Positions 19,637 to 30,039 of a stretch of DNA of 64,000 bases are shown here, one piece after another; position 1 is the stretch's first letter; each line of letters opens with the position of its first letter. The stretch is from assembly GCA_012103325.1 (NCBI GenBank), contig WLWY01000001.1, positions 1,279,653 through 1,343,652 on the forward strand. The letters are read 5' to 3'. Position numbers and translations under genes: made by a program. Under the pieces are notes generated by a model. The model made no database searches and was not told where the DNA came from. It worked only from the letters and a program-made list of their open reading frames with translations. The stretch is from Alphaproteobacteria bacterium. GTDB taxonomy: Bacteria > Pseudomonadota > Alphaproteobacteria > UBA8366 > GCA-2717185.

Positions 19637-21244
19637 TTAGTCTGGCAGCGTAAATATCTCTTGGGTACCGCTAATACCGCGCAACTCGTGCGGACCGAGA
19701 GACACAAGTCCCGAGGATACACTTTTCGCAAAGACGGACGACATCAGAACCGGCTTGCCCAAGATTTTGCAAAGGGACTCGATGCGTGACACCTCGTTCA
19801 CAGCCGTTCCGATGACCGTGAAATCGAGCCGTTTGGTTGTTCCGATATTGCCGTAGGTAATGTCGCCCCGATGCAGTCCAGTGCCGTAGCTTAACGGTAT
19901 TTCTGAATTCGCCTTTCGTTCCGCGTTCAGACCCACAATGGCTTGATCGGCTTCCCGGACTGCCGCCAAAGCCCGTTCGCAAGCTTCTGGATAAGGGCTT
20001 TCCCGGTCGTCGATCGGAAAGATAGCCAAAACGGCATCGCCGATGAATTTCAACACTTCACCGCCGTTATCGATGACGGCACCGGCGACGCAGTCGAAAT
20101 ACTGATTGAGCGCCGCAAGATAGCCAACCCGGGACAGCGCGTTCGCCAAAGCCGTGGAGTCGCGAAGGTCTGAAATCCAGACGACCGCATGCACTTCCTC
20201 GCCGTCGCCGCGCTTGACCAACCCATCCATGACCCGCTCGCCCGCATCGCGGCCAAGATAGGTCCGCAGCAAAGTCAGCGACGAGAGCCGTTGCGCATAC
20301 GCCTCCAACTGGCGGCCGAGCGCCGGGAGCACTTCGTACAGCTGTCCCAATTCCTCTGTTGCGAACCCGCCGGGACGATCCGACGTCAGGATCAGGATAT
20401 TGATCAGGCCGTCGGAGAACTTGACCGGCATGGCTACATAGTCTGTCGCGCCCTCCGCCACGAGGTCTTCAAGAATCGGAAAGTCGAGCTTCGGACTCGG
20501 CCCTTCAAGCCTGCGGCGGATACCACCCTCGCCGGCGATGATCGGCGCAAACGGACTGTCGCGATACTCGGCGGTCTGCAAGCCGACATGGGTCGCCTGA
20601 TATTCTTCGATCCCTTCGACGCCATGCTGCCATGTATAGGTATTCGCGAAGAGCTGCGGGTTCAGCGTCCGGACAAGCAACCGTAACCGCCAGACCGGGA
20701 AATCGGCGGCGACCAGCGCATTGGCGAGCCGGGCCACAAAATCTGCTGCCGACGTTGCCTTCCAGGCATCCTCGACGAGCCATTTCACGAACGGGTTTTC
20801 CTGGCTCGATATGTCGCCGCGCGGCTGCTCGGTTAAAACGTCCTCGTCGAGAAACCAAGCATCCATCGCGCTCCAGTCGAAGGCGATATAGCCTCCGATG
20901 CCCGACGCTTCGTCATAAGGTTCCTCATAACTCCAGACCGCATTCTCCGCCGCCCGCTCGCCCACCTTGAGCGACCAATAGGACGCATTTCCTTTGAACG
21001 GACAATGTGTGTGGAATTCGTTGCGGAGAAGGAAATCCGTGCGAACATCGGCAATCGGGAAGTAGTACGCCGACGGGAGCCGCGTCTCGTGCATCAGCAG
21101 CGCCCGCGTACTGTCAGCAACCGTCTCACCATTGAAAACAACGCGCACACGCTCGCCGCGCGGTTCGATGACAACGCGATAACCATCATGCGCGACCGCT
21201 TCGGGAAGTGCCGTATTTACGGCAGAAACCATCGGATTTCCCAT
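19637..21244 (-). CDS. DUF427-domain / class III adenylate-guanylate cyclase fusion
   Basis: N-term VRVVFNGETVADSTRALLMHETRLPSAYYFP...CPFKGNASYWS (DUF427-like). C-term VVWISDLRDSTALANALSRVGY...GGEVLKFIGDAVLAIFP...GDITYGNIGTTKRLDFTVIGTAVNEVSRIESL (class III cyclase). Confidence 0.85.
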   Translation of the reverse strand: MGNPMVSAVNTALPEAVAHDGYRVVIEPRGERVRVVFNGETVADSTRALLMHETRLPSAYYFPIADVRTDFLLRNEFHTHCPFKGNASYWSLKVGERAAENAVWSYEEPYDEASGIGGYIAFDWSAMDAWFLDEDVLTEQPRGDISSQENPFVKWLVEDAWKATSAADFVARLANALVAADFPVWRLRLLVRTLNPQLFANTYTWQHGVEGIEEYQATHVGLQTAEYRDSPFAPIIAGEGGIRRRLEGPSPKLDFPILEDLVAEGATDYVAMPVKFSDGLINILILTSDRPGGFATEELGQLYEVLPALGRQLEAYAQRLSSLTLLRTYLGRDAGERVMDGLVKRGDGEEVHAVVWISDLRDSTALANALSRVGYLAALNQYFDCVAGAVIDNGGEVLKFIGDAVLAIFPIDDRESPYPEACERALAAVREADQAIVGLNAERKANSEIPLSYGTGLHRGDITYGNIGTTKRLDFTVIGTAVNEVSRIESLCKILGKPVLMSSVFAKSVSSGLVSLGPHELRGISGTQEIFTLPD

Positions 21245-21335
21245 ATAAATATTTGAATCACTTTGATTTAAGAGCTTTCGGTGCACCATACAACTGGTTT
21301 CCCCGTTGCGCTGGCCGGGGCCGGGACTGTAGCGT

Positions 21336-22007
21336 GTGCCGGAGCGTTCGCCCGCCGCAGCAACCCTTCAGAGGCAATTCCCAACAGTGTCCTACTCTTA
21401 TAACGACGATCTGCGTACGAAGCTCCTCGCCAATATTACCGGTTTCGAAGACCACCGGGTCGACTCCGATGGCTTAACGCACGCGGCAGTCGCGGTAACT
21501 GTCGTCGATTCACGGCACGGCGCGGCCTTCCTTCTGACACGCCGGACCGCGAGGCTAAACGCCCATTCCCGGCAGTTCGCGCTGCCCGGCGGACGGGTCG
21601 ATCCGGGCGAAACCGCCATCCAAGCGGCGCTGCGCGAGCTGCACGAAGAAATGGGGGTCGAGTTGGGCGAAGACTCGGTGCTTGGCCTGCTCGACGACTA
21701 TCCGACACGCTCGGGCTACCGCATCACGCCGGTCGTTTTGTGGGCCGGCGGCAGCGTCACGATCGTTCCAGAACCGGAAGAAGTCGAGCGGGTTCACATC
21801 GTTACCCTGGAGCGGCTCGCCCGGCCAGAAACGCCGGAATTCAGCTCAATTCCGGAAAGCGACCGGCCGCTGATCCGCCTCAACATTGCCCGCGCCAAAG
21901 TCCATGCACCGACCGCCGCGGTCATCTATCAGTTCCGTGAAGTTGGCATCTTCGGCCGCGATACTCGGGTTGATCATCTGGAACAGCCGGTCTTTGCCTG
22001 GCGGTGA
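21336..22007 (+). CDS. NUDIX hydrolase, CoA pyrophosphatase-like
   Basis: LLTRRTARLNAHSRQFALPGGRVDPGETAIQAALRELHEEMGVEL. True start may be internal. Confidence 0.85.
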   Translation: MPERSPAAATLQRQFPTVSYSYNDDLRTKLLANITGFEDHRVDSDGLTHAAVAVTVVDSRHGAAFLLTRRTARLNAHSRQFALPGGRVDPGETAIQAALRELHEEMGVELGEDSVLGLLDDYPTRSGYRITPVVLWAGGSVTIVPEPEEVERVHIVTLERLARPETPEFSSIPESDRPLIRLNIARAKVHAPTAAVIYQFREVGIFGRDTRVDHLEQPVFAWR

Positions 22008-22139
22008 CTAGAAATTTGCCTCTTGCCCAAATCGATAACGGAATTTGGGGCCTTGCCGCCGCCTTTTACATTTACCTGGGTTCCGGGTATTAGAGTCGGC
22101 GGCACGAGAACGAATGAAGCGAGGGGAGGCGCGTTCGTC

Positions 22140-22796
22140 GTGAGGGGTTTCTATTTTCTTTGTGCGTGCCTGGCCGCGCTGCCCGCTTGGGCTGAAGAGC
22201 AACAAGGCGGGTACTATACCGGTTTCCAAATAACCGGATCGCGCGCCGAGGTCGACGATTTCTCGACCACTGGGACTGGACAATTCGCCACCATTGATAC
22301 CAAAGACCTTGTCATCGGCGCCGGCGCCGTGCTCGGCTATCAATGGCGTGGCATCCCCCTCAGAACGGAAGTTGAGGCTGGCTACCGGTTTCGATTTGAT
22401 TTCGACAGCACGGACACGGTGGGACCGGTTTCCTATAAATCTAACATTTCCACCATTACCGTCCTCTACAACATCGCCTACGAATATCGCAACAGCACGA
22501 ATTTCACGCCTTTTATCGGCGCATCGATCGGGTGGGCGCGCAACACCGCGGACACGGATCGGAACCTTCGCGGCACGACGGCACAGGTCAACGACGAAAA
22601 CGATACAGATAATCTCGCGTACGGCGGATTTGCGGGGGTGAATTGGGCATTTGCGGAGAGTTGGAGTACCGAGTTCGCCTATCGCTACTTGCAGCTCGGC
22701 GAAGTGAGCACGGGCACGTTTCCAACTGGCGAGACCATCACAGCAGACGAATACAGCTCGCACGACTTTCTGATTACGATTAAGTACCATTTCTAG
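22140..22796 (+). CDS. outer-membrane beta-barrel (porin-like) protein
   Basis: GTG start with signal peptide VRGFYFLCACLAALPAWAEE; alternating strand pattern; C-terminal SHDFLITIKYHF ending in Phe. Confidence 0.72.
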   Translation: MRGFYFLCACLAALPAWAEEQQGGYYTGFQITGSRAEVDDFSTTGTGQFATIDTKDLVIGAGAVLGYQWRGIPLRTEVEAGYRFRFDFDSTDTVGPVSYKSNISTITVLYNIAYEYRNSTNFTPFIGASIGWARNTADTDRNLRGTTAQVNDENDTDNLAYGGFAGVNWAFAESWSTEFAYRYLQLGEVSTGTFPTGETITADEYSSHDFLITIKYHF

Positions 22797-23099
22797 CCCT
22801 TATACAATCCACACGTTCTTCGTATAAGACGCCGTTCAATACCAATCATCCGTCGCGGAAAACCGGAAAACGCGGTGTACCGCGCATACACAGGTCTGTT
22901 CAGGAGCAACTGACATTAGGGAAGGCGAATTCTTTGGTCCGTTATGTTGGGCAGCATTGCTCTTGTCCGCCCTCGTCTTCTATCGCGCGCCAATGCCGGG
23001 AACCAGGTACTTCGTCAACCTATCCCTCTTCGACCCCATTGGGCTTGTTCCACGATATTCAGGGTGCGAGATTAATATTGCTCATCATGGCTTCTGGAT

Positions 23100-24164
23100 A
23101 TGCAAAATGGTTCAATCAATCTATGCGCATTAGTGGGTCCAACACCATGCAAGCAGAAAAGTCCTGATCCGTTGACCGCCATCAAGCGCTTTTACCCAAT
23201 CTTTGTTTCAGTGTTCGTTCTGGCGGCACTGATTACCTTTGTCGACATAGAGAATTTCGTCGGCAAACTGGTCTCCATTGAGGCCGAGGTACTTGCCGCG
23301 GTTTTGGCCATTCATCTCTTGCAGGTTGGCGTCGTCGCTTTGCGCTGGCGACTTGTTCTTGGCGGAATCGGCGCTAGAATCCGCTATTCTTTGGTCGTCC
23401 GTTTTCAGTTCATGGCGCTCTCAGCCGGACTGTTCATGCCGGCGTCGATCGGGACGGGCGCGGTGCAGGCGGTCCTCGCCAACGATCATGTTCCCGTGTC
23501 CAAGGCGGTTAACAGTGCCATCATCGACCGTTATATCGCCGCGATCTCCCTCGTGCTCGTTACTCTATGCATGATGCCATTTGCAACTTTTCTGCTTGCC
23601 GATTTCAGCGAGACAAGCGTTGCACTCATCGCCATTTTCCCGCTCTTGGCCGTTATGCTATCACTCGCGGTCCTTGCGGCACTGGCACGCACACGGTATC
23701 GAGTCGTCTCTCATATTCGAAAATTTCTGGATGACTTTCGGACAATCGGCCTGCGAATCGGGCGCATGACGCAGCTCTTCGTAACGAGCGTTGTGGGATT
23801 GCTGCTCTATGTCGCTGCCTTTTTTCTCCTGGCCCGGTCGCAGGGAATCGATATTACCTTCTTGAGCTTACTTGTTCTCATGCCTCCGGTGATGTTGGCG
23901 GCAGCGATGCCGATATCCTACGGCGGTTGGGGCGTTCGAGAAGGCGCACTCGCAGCAGCGCTATCGCTGGTGGGCGTGCCGGCCGTCGACACGATTGCAC
24001 TATCCATTCAGCAGGGTGTCGTCGCGTTGGTCCCAGGCGCGCTGGGCGGTGTCCTTTGGGCCGGCCAGTCCATCGCCAACGCCCAGCGGCTCGCCGCTTC
24101 GATAGATGCAGATTCGCTCAGACCTCTGCCTCAGCAACCCGCAAGCACTCCTGAGGGCGACTGA
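23100..24164 (+). CDS. flippase-like / lysylphosphatidylglycerol synthase TM-region family protein
   Basis: LRWRLVLGGIGARIRYSLVVRFQFMALSAGLFMPASIGTGAVQAVL, PISYGGWGVREGALAAAL. Start uncertain. Confidence 0.75.
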   Translation: MQNGSINLCALVGPTPCKQKSPDPLTAIKRFYPIFVSVFVLAALITFVDIENFVGKLVSIEAEVLAAVLAIHLLQVGVVALRWRLVLGGIGARIRYSLVVRFQFMALSAGLFMPASIGTGAVQAVLANDHVPVSKAVNSAIIDRYIAAISLVLVTLCMMPFATFLLADFSETSVALIAIFPLLAVMLSLAVLAALARTRYRVVSHIRKFLDDFRTIGLRIGRMTQLFVTSVVGLLLYVAAFFLLARSQGIDITFLSLLVLMPPVMLAAAMPISYGGWGVREGALAAALSLVGVPAVDTIALSIQQGVVALVPGALGGVLWAGQSIANAQRLAASIDADSLRPLPQQPASTPEGD

Positions 24165-24346
24165 CGATCCACGCGATGTAAGCGTTCGGCAATCGCGTAT
24201 CGCGAGGGGAAATACATTAGTATCCGTCGTCTATGCCTGAAGAGGGCCGTCACGGGGCACCTCGGCGAACATCAATGAGACCCACGTGTTTCAGTTGACA
24301 GGTCTTGCTGATGGCTATGCTTTTTGCGGCGCGCGACGGCGGCGAT

Positions 24347-24437
24347 TGGCGGAGGGAGTGGGATTCGAACCCACGTTAGGGGATTACCCTAAACACGCTT
24401 TCCAAGCGTGCGCCTTAAGCCACTCGGCCATCCCTCC
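24347..24437 (-). tRNA. tRNA-Ser (anticodon GGA), CCA encoded
   Basis: Reverse complement GGAGGGATGGCCGAGTGGCTTAAGGCGCACGCTTGGAAAGCGTG...GTGGGTTCGAATCCCACTCCCTCCGCCA: paired acceptor stem, long variable arm, TTCGAAT T-loop, GGA anticodon. Confidence 0.96.
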
Positions 24438-24551
24438 GAAGCGCGGCGACATTACCTGCTGACCTTTATCGGTGCAAGAATAGCCATGGTTTTCGTCGCG
24501 GCGCACACGTGATAGGATCTACACTAGTTACGGTGGAAAACAGGCTGAACA

Positions 24552-24887
24552 ATGATCGTCTTACGTATCATCGGTCGCCTATTGATAATTTTGGCGACCA
24601 TTACTCTGCTGGGAGGACTGGTGATCTGGCTGTTTGGCGCGGATGTCACGCGCCCGGCCGGGGCTGCGTGGTATGAAGCGCATGTGACGAGCTTGAACTT
24701 CAGCCAAGTCATTGTGCAACGTCATTTGCATATCCCGGCTTTTTGGGATTCGGTCATCGTACCGCATCTGCTGGCCCGCCCCGTTTGGGAAGCCGTCATT
24801 ATCATCTTCGTCGTGTTGTTGATCATGGGAGGGCTGTTCGTGCGCCTCGGACGACAGCGGCATCTACGGCGCAGCGGTTTAGGATAG
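24552..24887 (+). CDS. small membrane protein, hypothetical
   Basis: 111 aa with two predicted TM segments (LLIILATITLLGGLVIWLFG; AVIIIFVVLLIMGGLFV). Confidence 0.6.
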   Translation: MIVLRIIGRLLIILATITLLGGLVIWLFGADVTRPAGAAWYEAHVTSLNFSQVIVQRHLHIPAFWDSVIVPHLLARPVWEAVIIIFVVLLIMGGLFVRLGRQRHLRRSGLG

Positions 24888-24893
24888 TTCGGC

Positions 24894-26696
24894 TCAACCG
24901 TCATCCATGCGGAGCGCTTCAAGGAAGGCCGACTGCGGGATCTCGACCTGGCCGAACTGGCGCATCCGCTTTTTGCCCTTCTTCTGCTTCTCGAGCAGTT
25001 TGCGTTTGCGCGTGATGTCACCGCCATAACATTTGGCGGTCACATCCTTGCGCAGCGCACCTACCGTCTCGCGGGCAATAACCTTGCCACCGATCGCCGC
25101 CTGGATCGCGATCTTAAAGAGTTGACGCGGGATAAGCGTCTTGAGCCGCTCGCAAAGCATGCGGCCGCGGCGCTCCGCCTGACTGCGATGGGTGATCAAG
25201 GCAAGCGCGTCGACCGGTTCACTGTTGACGAGGATGCCGACCTTGACGAGATCGCCTTCGACATAACCGTCGATTTCGTAATCGAAGCTGGCATAGCCGC
25301 GGCTGATGGATTTGAGGCGGTCGTAAAAATCGAAAACAACCTCGTTTAGCGGCAACCGATAGACCGCCATTGCCCGGTCTCCAACATAGGTAAGCTCGAT
25401 CTGCTCGCCACGCCGTTCCGTACACAAGCCCAGGATACCGCCGAGATATTCGTCCGGGGCCATGATTGTCGCCTTGATCCATGGCTCTTCGATCCGCGCG
25501 ATATGGACCACGTCGGGATAATCGGCGGGATTGTGCAGCTCGATCTCGCGGCCATCCGTCATGCTGATACGATAGACGACGGAGGGTGCGGTGGTGATCA
25601 GATCGAGATCGAATTCCCGTTCCAACCGCTCCTGCACGATCTCAAGATGCAATAGACCCAGACATCCGCAACGAAAACCAAAACCCAGGGCAGCAGACGA
25701 TTCCGCTTCATAATGGAAACTGGAATCATTCAAAGCGAGCCGCGCCAGACCCTCGCGCAGATCCTCGTAGTCGGCCGCGTCGACGGGAAACAGCCCGCAA
25801 AATACCACCGGCGCGGAAGGATTGAACCCCGCCAGCGCTTCTTCCGCCGGCTTGCGATCATCGGTCAGCGTATCGCCGACCTTGCAATCGGCGACCGATT
25901 TGATCGATGCGGTGATAAAACCGATTTCGCCCGAACCGAGCCGGTCCACCATTACACCCTTCGGCATGAACACGCCGGCCCGCTCTACCTCGTGCACTGC
26001 GCCCGTCGACATCATGCGCAAGCGCTGACCCTTCGCCAGATTACCATCCTTCACCCGGACCAGTGCCACGACGCCGAGATAAGCGTCGTACCAACTGTCG
26101 ACCAGCAAGGCCCGCAGCGGGCCCTCGGTCGAGCCTTCCGGCGGCGGCAAACGCTCAACCAGCGCTTCCAACACGTCGTCGATGCCGGCGCCCGTCTTGG
26201 CCGAGATCTCCAAGGCATCCGTCGCATCGAGGCCAATCACTTCCTCGATCTGCTGGCGAATCTGGTCGGGCTCCGCGGAAGGCAGATCGACTTTGTTCAA
26301 AACCGTGATGATCTCGAGATCCGCCTCAATCGCCATATAGACATTGGCCAACGTCTGCGCTTCGACGCCCTGACTGGCATCGACCAGCAGGATCGCACCT
26401 TCGCAAGCGGCGAGGCTGCGGCTGACTTCATAGGCAAAATCGACATGGCCAGGCGTATCGATCAGGTTCAGGATGTAGGTTTCGCCGTCGCGCGCCTTGT
26501 ATTCCAAGCGAACCGTCTGCGCCTTGATGGTGATACCGCGCTCGCGCTCCAGATCCATCGAATCGAGCAGCTGCGCCTTCATATCCCGCGCTTCGATCGA
26601 GCCGGCGCGCTCGATCAGCCGATCCGCCAGCGTCGACTTTCCGTGGTCGATGTGGGCGATGATCGCGAAGTTTCGAATTCGAGCAGTATCAGTCAT
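24894..26696 (-). CDS. lepA: elongation factor 4 (LepA)
   Basis: [60 protein letters not shown]-terminal [26 protein letters not shown]-like region. Confidence 0.98.
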   Translation of the reverse strand: MTDTARIRNFAIIAHIDHGKSTLADRLIERAGSIEARDMKAQLLDSMDLERERGITIKAQTVRLEYKARDGETYILNLIDTPGHVDFAYEVSRSLAACEGAILLVDASQGVEAQTLANVYMAIEADLEIITVLNKVDLPSAEPDQIRQQIEEVIGLDATDALEISAKTGAGIDDVLEALVERLPPPEGSTEGPLRALLVDSWYDAYLGVVALVRVKDGNLAKGQRLRMMSTGAVHEVERAGVFMPKGVMVDRLGSGEIGFITASIKSVADCKVGDTLTDDRKPAEEALAGFNPSAPVVFCGLFPVDAADYEDLREGLARLALNDSSFHYEAESSAALGFGFRCGCLGLLHLEIVQERLEREFDLDLITTAPSVVYRISMTDGREIELHNPADYPDVVHIARIEEPWIKATIMAPDEYLGGILGLCTERRGEQIELTYVGDRAMAVYRLPLNEVVFDFYDRLKSISRGYASFDYEIDGYVEGDLVKVGILVNSEPVDALALITHRSQAERRGRMLCERLKTLIPRQLFKIAIQAAIGGKVIARETVGALRKDVTAKCYGGDITRKRKLLEKQKKGKKRMRQFGQVEIPQSAFLEALRMDDG

Positions 26697-26867
26697 TTAG
26701 CCGGTGCGATGTGGGCAACGTTGATTCGCCGGAACATAAGGCGGAGAGAGTTCCTGCGCAATGGCGTCTCGTCCCTCAATATTAGGCCTCAAATCCTCTT
26801 TGTTGGCGCTTGGCAGTGTCACATGCGACACATAAACGAATGATTATCGAATTTTGGGAAGGGAACT

Positions 26868-27659
26868 ATGATATCTGAGGCAACGGAATTTCAGGGGCGG
26901 CCCGTCGCGGTGTTGGGTGCGGCGTCCGGTATCGGCCGCGCCACAGCGCTAGCCTTCGCCGCCAAAGGCGCGCGGGTTGCGGCGCTCGACGTAAATACCG
27001 ACCCGCTTGAAGGATTCGCGGATGATCTGCGTACTGCGGGCGCCGAAGAAGCCCTCAGTGCCGTCGCCGACGTGCGCGACAGCAATATGCTGAACACCGC
27101 GCTGAAACAGGCCACCGACGACCTTGGCGGCCTCGATCACTTGATCTTCACCTCCGGCATCTTGCGGGTCGGCGCCCTTGCCGATATGGCAGAAAACGAA
27201 TTCGATGACGTCTTCGCCGTCAACATGCGCGGGTTCTGGATCGCGGCGCGCGCGGCCCTGCCGCATCTGCAAGCCGGGCCGGACCGCCGCAAATCGATTA
27301 CGGCGCTATCGTCGGCCGCAGCGATCCGGCCAAAGGCATCAAGCGGCGCCTATGCCGCATCGAAAATCGCCTTGTCGCATCTGGTGCGGGTGCTCGCGGT
27401 CGAACAAGCATCGAGCGGCATCACCGTCAACGCTATCGCGCCCGCCACGGTCGACACGCCGATGACCCAGCCCTTTATGGGAGAGACCAACGCCAGCCAT
27501 GGCTATCGCCTGTCCGGCACATCGCCGATGGGGCGCATCGCGCAACCGGAAGACATCGCGGAAGCGTGCCTGTTTCTGAGCTCGCAAGCGTCCTCGTACA
27601 TAACCGGCATCACGATGCCGGTCGACGGCGGCTCGACAGCGGCGATGCCGCGCGGTTGA
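26868..27659 (+). CDS. SDR family oxidoreductase
   Basis: VAVLGAASGIGRATALAFAAKGARVAALD, SGAYAASKIALSHLVRVLAVE, ITGITMPVDGG. Confidence 0.92.
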   Translation: MISEATEFQGRPVAVLGAASGIGRATALAFAAKGARVAALDVNTDPLEGFADDLRTAGAEEALSAVADVRDSNMLNTALKQATDDLGGLDHLIFTSGILRVGALADMAENEFDDVFAVNMRGFWIAARAALPHLQAGPDRRKSITALSSAAAIRPKASSGAYAASKIALSHLVRVLAVEQASSGITVNAIAPATVDTPMTQPFMGETNASHGYRLSGTSPMGRIAQPEDIAEACLFLSSQASSYITGITMPVDGGSTAAMPRG

Positions 27660-27761
27660 GAATATGACGAACGCCTTTACTTTGCCGCAATTTGGTCCGG
27701 TTTATCGCCGCTTTTCCCCCTTACCGATTGGCTTCTGCAAAATCTTATTCGGAGGGGCACG

Positions 27762-28268
27762 ATGGCGATGTTCAAAAAACAGGAAGACAACAAGCATGCG
27801 GAAGCGGATGCCAAACCGGCAGCTGCGATAGCACCGCGCCGAATTCCCGCGGTCCCGGAGCCCGGTGGACCGGCTGGCCGACTGACCGTCGGCCCCGATA
27901 TTCGGCTTAAAAGCGCGGCGATCGAGGATTGCGATACGCTATTCGTCGAAGGCCGGGTCGAGGCGTCGATGGACAGTCGGGTGCTTCAAATCGAAAAGTC
28001 CGGCACCTTCGTTGGCGCCGCAACGATCGACGAAGCGGAAATCCATGGCAACTTCGAAGGCGACTTGACCGCACGCGACCGCTTGGTCATTCACAAAACC
28101 GGACGCGTTTCCGGCACCGTACGCTACGGCCGCCTCACGATCGAAGAAGGCGGTGAGATCGCCGGCGACATCGCCGCAGCGGGCAGCAAATCACCCGTAA
28201 AGAAAACGAACCTAACCGCCGTCACTACGGATACGAGCGAGGAACCCAAGAAAGAGTCCGCCGGCTAG
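27762..28268 (+). CDS. bactofilin (polymer-forming cytoskeletal) family protein
   Basis: LTVGPDIRLKSAAIEDCDTLFVEGRVEASMDSRVLQIEKSGTFVGAATIDEAEIHGNFEGDLTARDRLVIHKTGRVSGTVRYGRLTIEEGGEIAGDI. Confidence 0.9.
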   Translation: MAMFKKQEDNKHAEADAKPAAAIAPRRIPAVPEPGGPAGRLTVGPDIRLKSAAIEDCDTLFVEGRVEASMDSRVLQIEKSGTFVGAATIDEAEIHGNFEGDLTARDRLVIHKTGRVSGTVRYGRLTIEEGGEIAGDIAAAGSKSPVKKTNLTAVTTDTSEEPKKESAG

Positions 28269-29995
28269 ATCACGCACATCTCACCGCTTGGGCCCAAATC
28301 CTCTTCGGCTTCGGCGATCAACGAACCCCAACCAGCCGGCAGATCGATACGCCCACTCGCCACCTTTGGCGCGTTACCCTGCATCCAGAAATTATGTGTC
28401 GGGTGCGCACCACCGGCGACGGCAAGAATGATCTGCGACGGGTCCCGGCAGATCGTCCAGGGATCGTCATTGGCGGATGCCACGGTTTCCGGATCGACGC
28501 TGGTCTCGATCCATTGCCGCATGCCGGTGCGGACGATTTCTTCATGGGGGATTTTCGCGTTTTCCCATAGAAAGTTTTTGATCTTCTCCTTGGTCCAGCC
28601 GAGAGCCGCGAGTTGTTTGGCGACAACGCGCGGCATCAGCAATGCACCCGGTGTCCCATTGGCATGGCCATCCAGGTAATGGATCGTCGGGCTGCGCAGG
28701 TAGCCAGCAATCCGGTACAGGCTTTCAAGCGCCTCATTTTCCGCCGTTTCCTTACCGACACCCCGGCGCACGATATTGCTCGCACCGGTTGCCACAAAGA
28801 CCGTGACCGAATTCACGCCCCGTTCGACATCACCATGGTCGGCGCTGACCGTGCTCCATTCCGGCGGCAGGCCCTCTTCGTCTTCGGCGATGACGACGTT
28901 CGTGGTTCGCATCGCGCCATAGATCGACATCGTGCCGACACCGGGTAAGGCCCCGCCGACATTTTGCTGAATCAGCCGCAGGGCGCGGCCGATGGAAGAA
29001 CCAGCCGGATGTTGCGGATCCGGCCCTAATAGACCAAAGCCCGAATTGAGCCGAATATCCGCCCCAATCGGCCCATTCACGATGATCACAGGGAAGGTGC
29101 TGTCCGAAGTCGCCTGGAACTTGTCATGCTCGAGTTCCGGATCCAAAACGCAACGCGTGGCCGCTATCAACACCGGTAGATATTCCGGGCGCCCGCCGGC
29201 CATGGCAAGCGACACCGCAAGAGTTTCCACCGTGGCGATGCCGCCGCGCGGCATAACCTTGCCAATCACCGTCTCCGGTGCCAGGTCGCTGCCTTTCATG
29301 ATCCAGTCGACACGCGCCTGGGTCGGTGGGTTGATCGGCAACCCATCGCCCCAGGTGTTGATGAGGAATTGGCGGTTCATCTTGTCGAACGCGGCTTCGT
29401 AGCCGTTCGCTTCGATGGGTACCTTGGGCGGATACGTGATCCCGGTTTCCTTGGTCGCCGCTTCCCAATTGGTCAGCCCTTCACTGAACTTGTCCGTCGC
29501 TTCCGCGATCGGTGTAAGGTCGCTGTCAACCAGGAACGGATCAATCGGAAAGATCACCATGGACGCGTCCTGATCGAAACCAAGCCCGGCCAGAGAATTA
29601 CGAACCACACCCACGAAATCTTCGCGGGTCAGAATAACGGTGGGGATACCCCTGCTTTCAATACGAGCGGCAACACGGCCGCATGCTGTCGCGCAGGCGC
29701 CTCAGGAGGCGTTCCCGACAATGACCGCGTCAACGCCCCGTTCGATGAGCATGTCGACGGTTTTTTCGGTGTCCATCTCCCGCGAGCCCATCGGAAATTC
29801 GGTTTCCGGGATGAACGTCGCATCGGGATATTGCGCTTGCAGTTTTTCGCGCACGAGCGGCAGCATACGGTGCGCCTGCCACATGTCGTCCGACACCAGT
29901 GCTACCGTCTTACCGGCCAAGGTGTCCAGACGCGGCGCGTGCAGTTTCAACACCTCCGTCGCGCCGGTCGGATCTAAAACTTCCATTGCATGCAT
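28265..29995 (-). CDS. candidate UGSC-type selenoprotein (single in-frame UGA at 29702-29704)
   Basis: The 29702..29995 and 28265..29614 ORFs share a frame. There are no other stops between the UGA and 29614. Joined: ...ERGVDAVIVGNAS-U-GACATACGRVAARIESRGIPTVILTREDFVGVVRNSLAGLG... AGAGGA ribosome-binding site upstream of the start; UxxC-type redox motif. Confidence 0.65.
29670..29692 (-). promoter_or_regulatory. candidate bacterial SECIS hairpin
   Basis: GCGACA-GCATGCGGCCG-TGTTGC: 6-bp stem (one G-U), 11-nt loop beginning with G, which is nt +16 after the UGA. Confidence 0.4.
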
Positions 29996-30039
29996 GATTG
30001 TATCCTCTAACCTCCACTTTATTTGCCAAAGCGTAGCAG

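Noticed and set aside
24172-24197. CGCGAT...ATCGCG inverted repeat downstream of the flippase-like gene
   Set aside because: 6-bp arms with a 14-nt loop and no U-tract; too weak to call a terminator or operator.
24347-24437. tRNA-Ser as a genomic-island attachment site
   Set aside because: No integrase, no duplicated tRNA 3' end seen nearby, and housekeeping lepA follows.
25713-26843. 376-aa + strand ORF antisense to lepA
   Set aside because: LepA is unequivocal on the - strand; the antisense ORF is a GC shadow.
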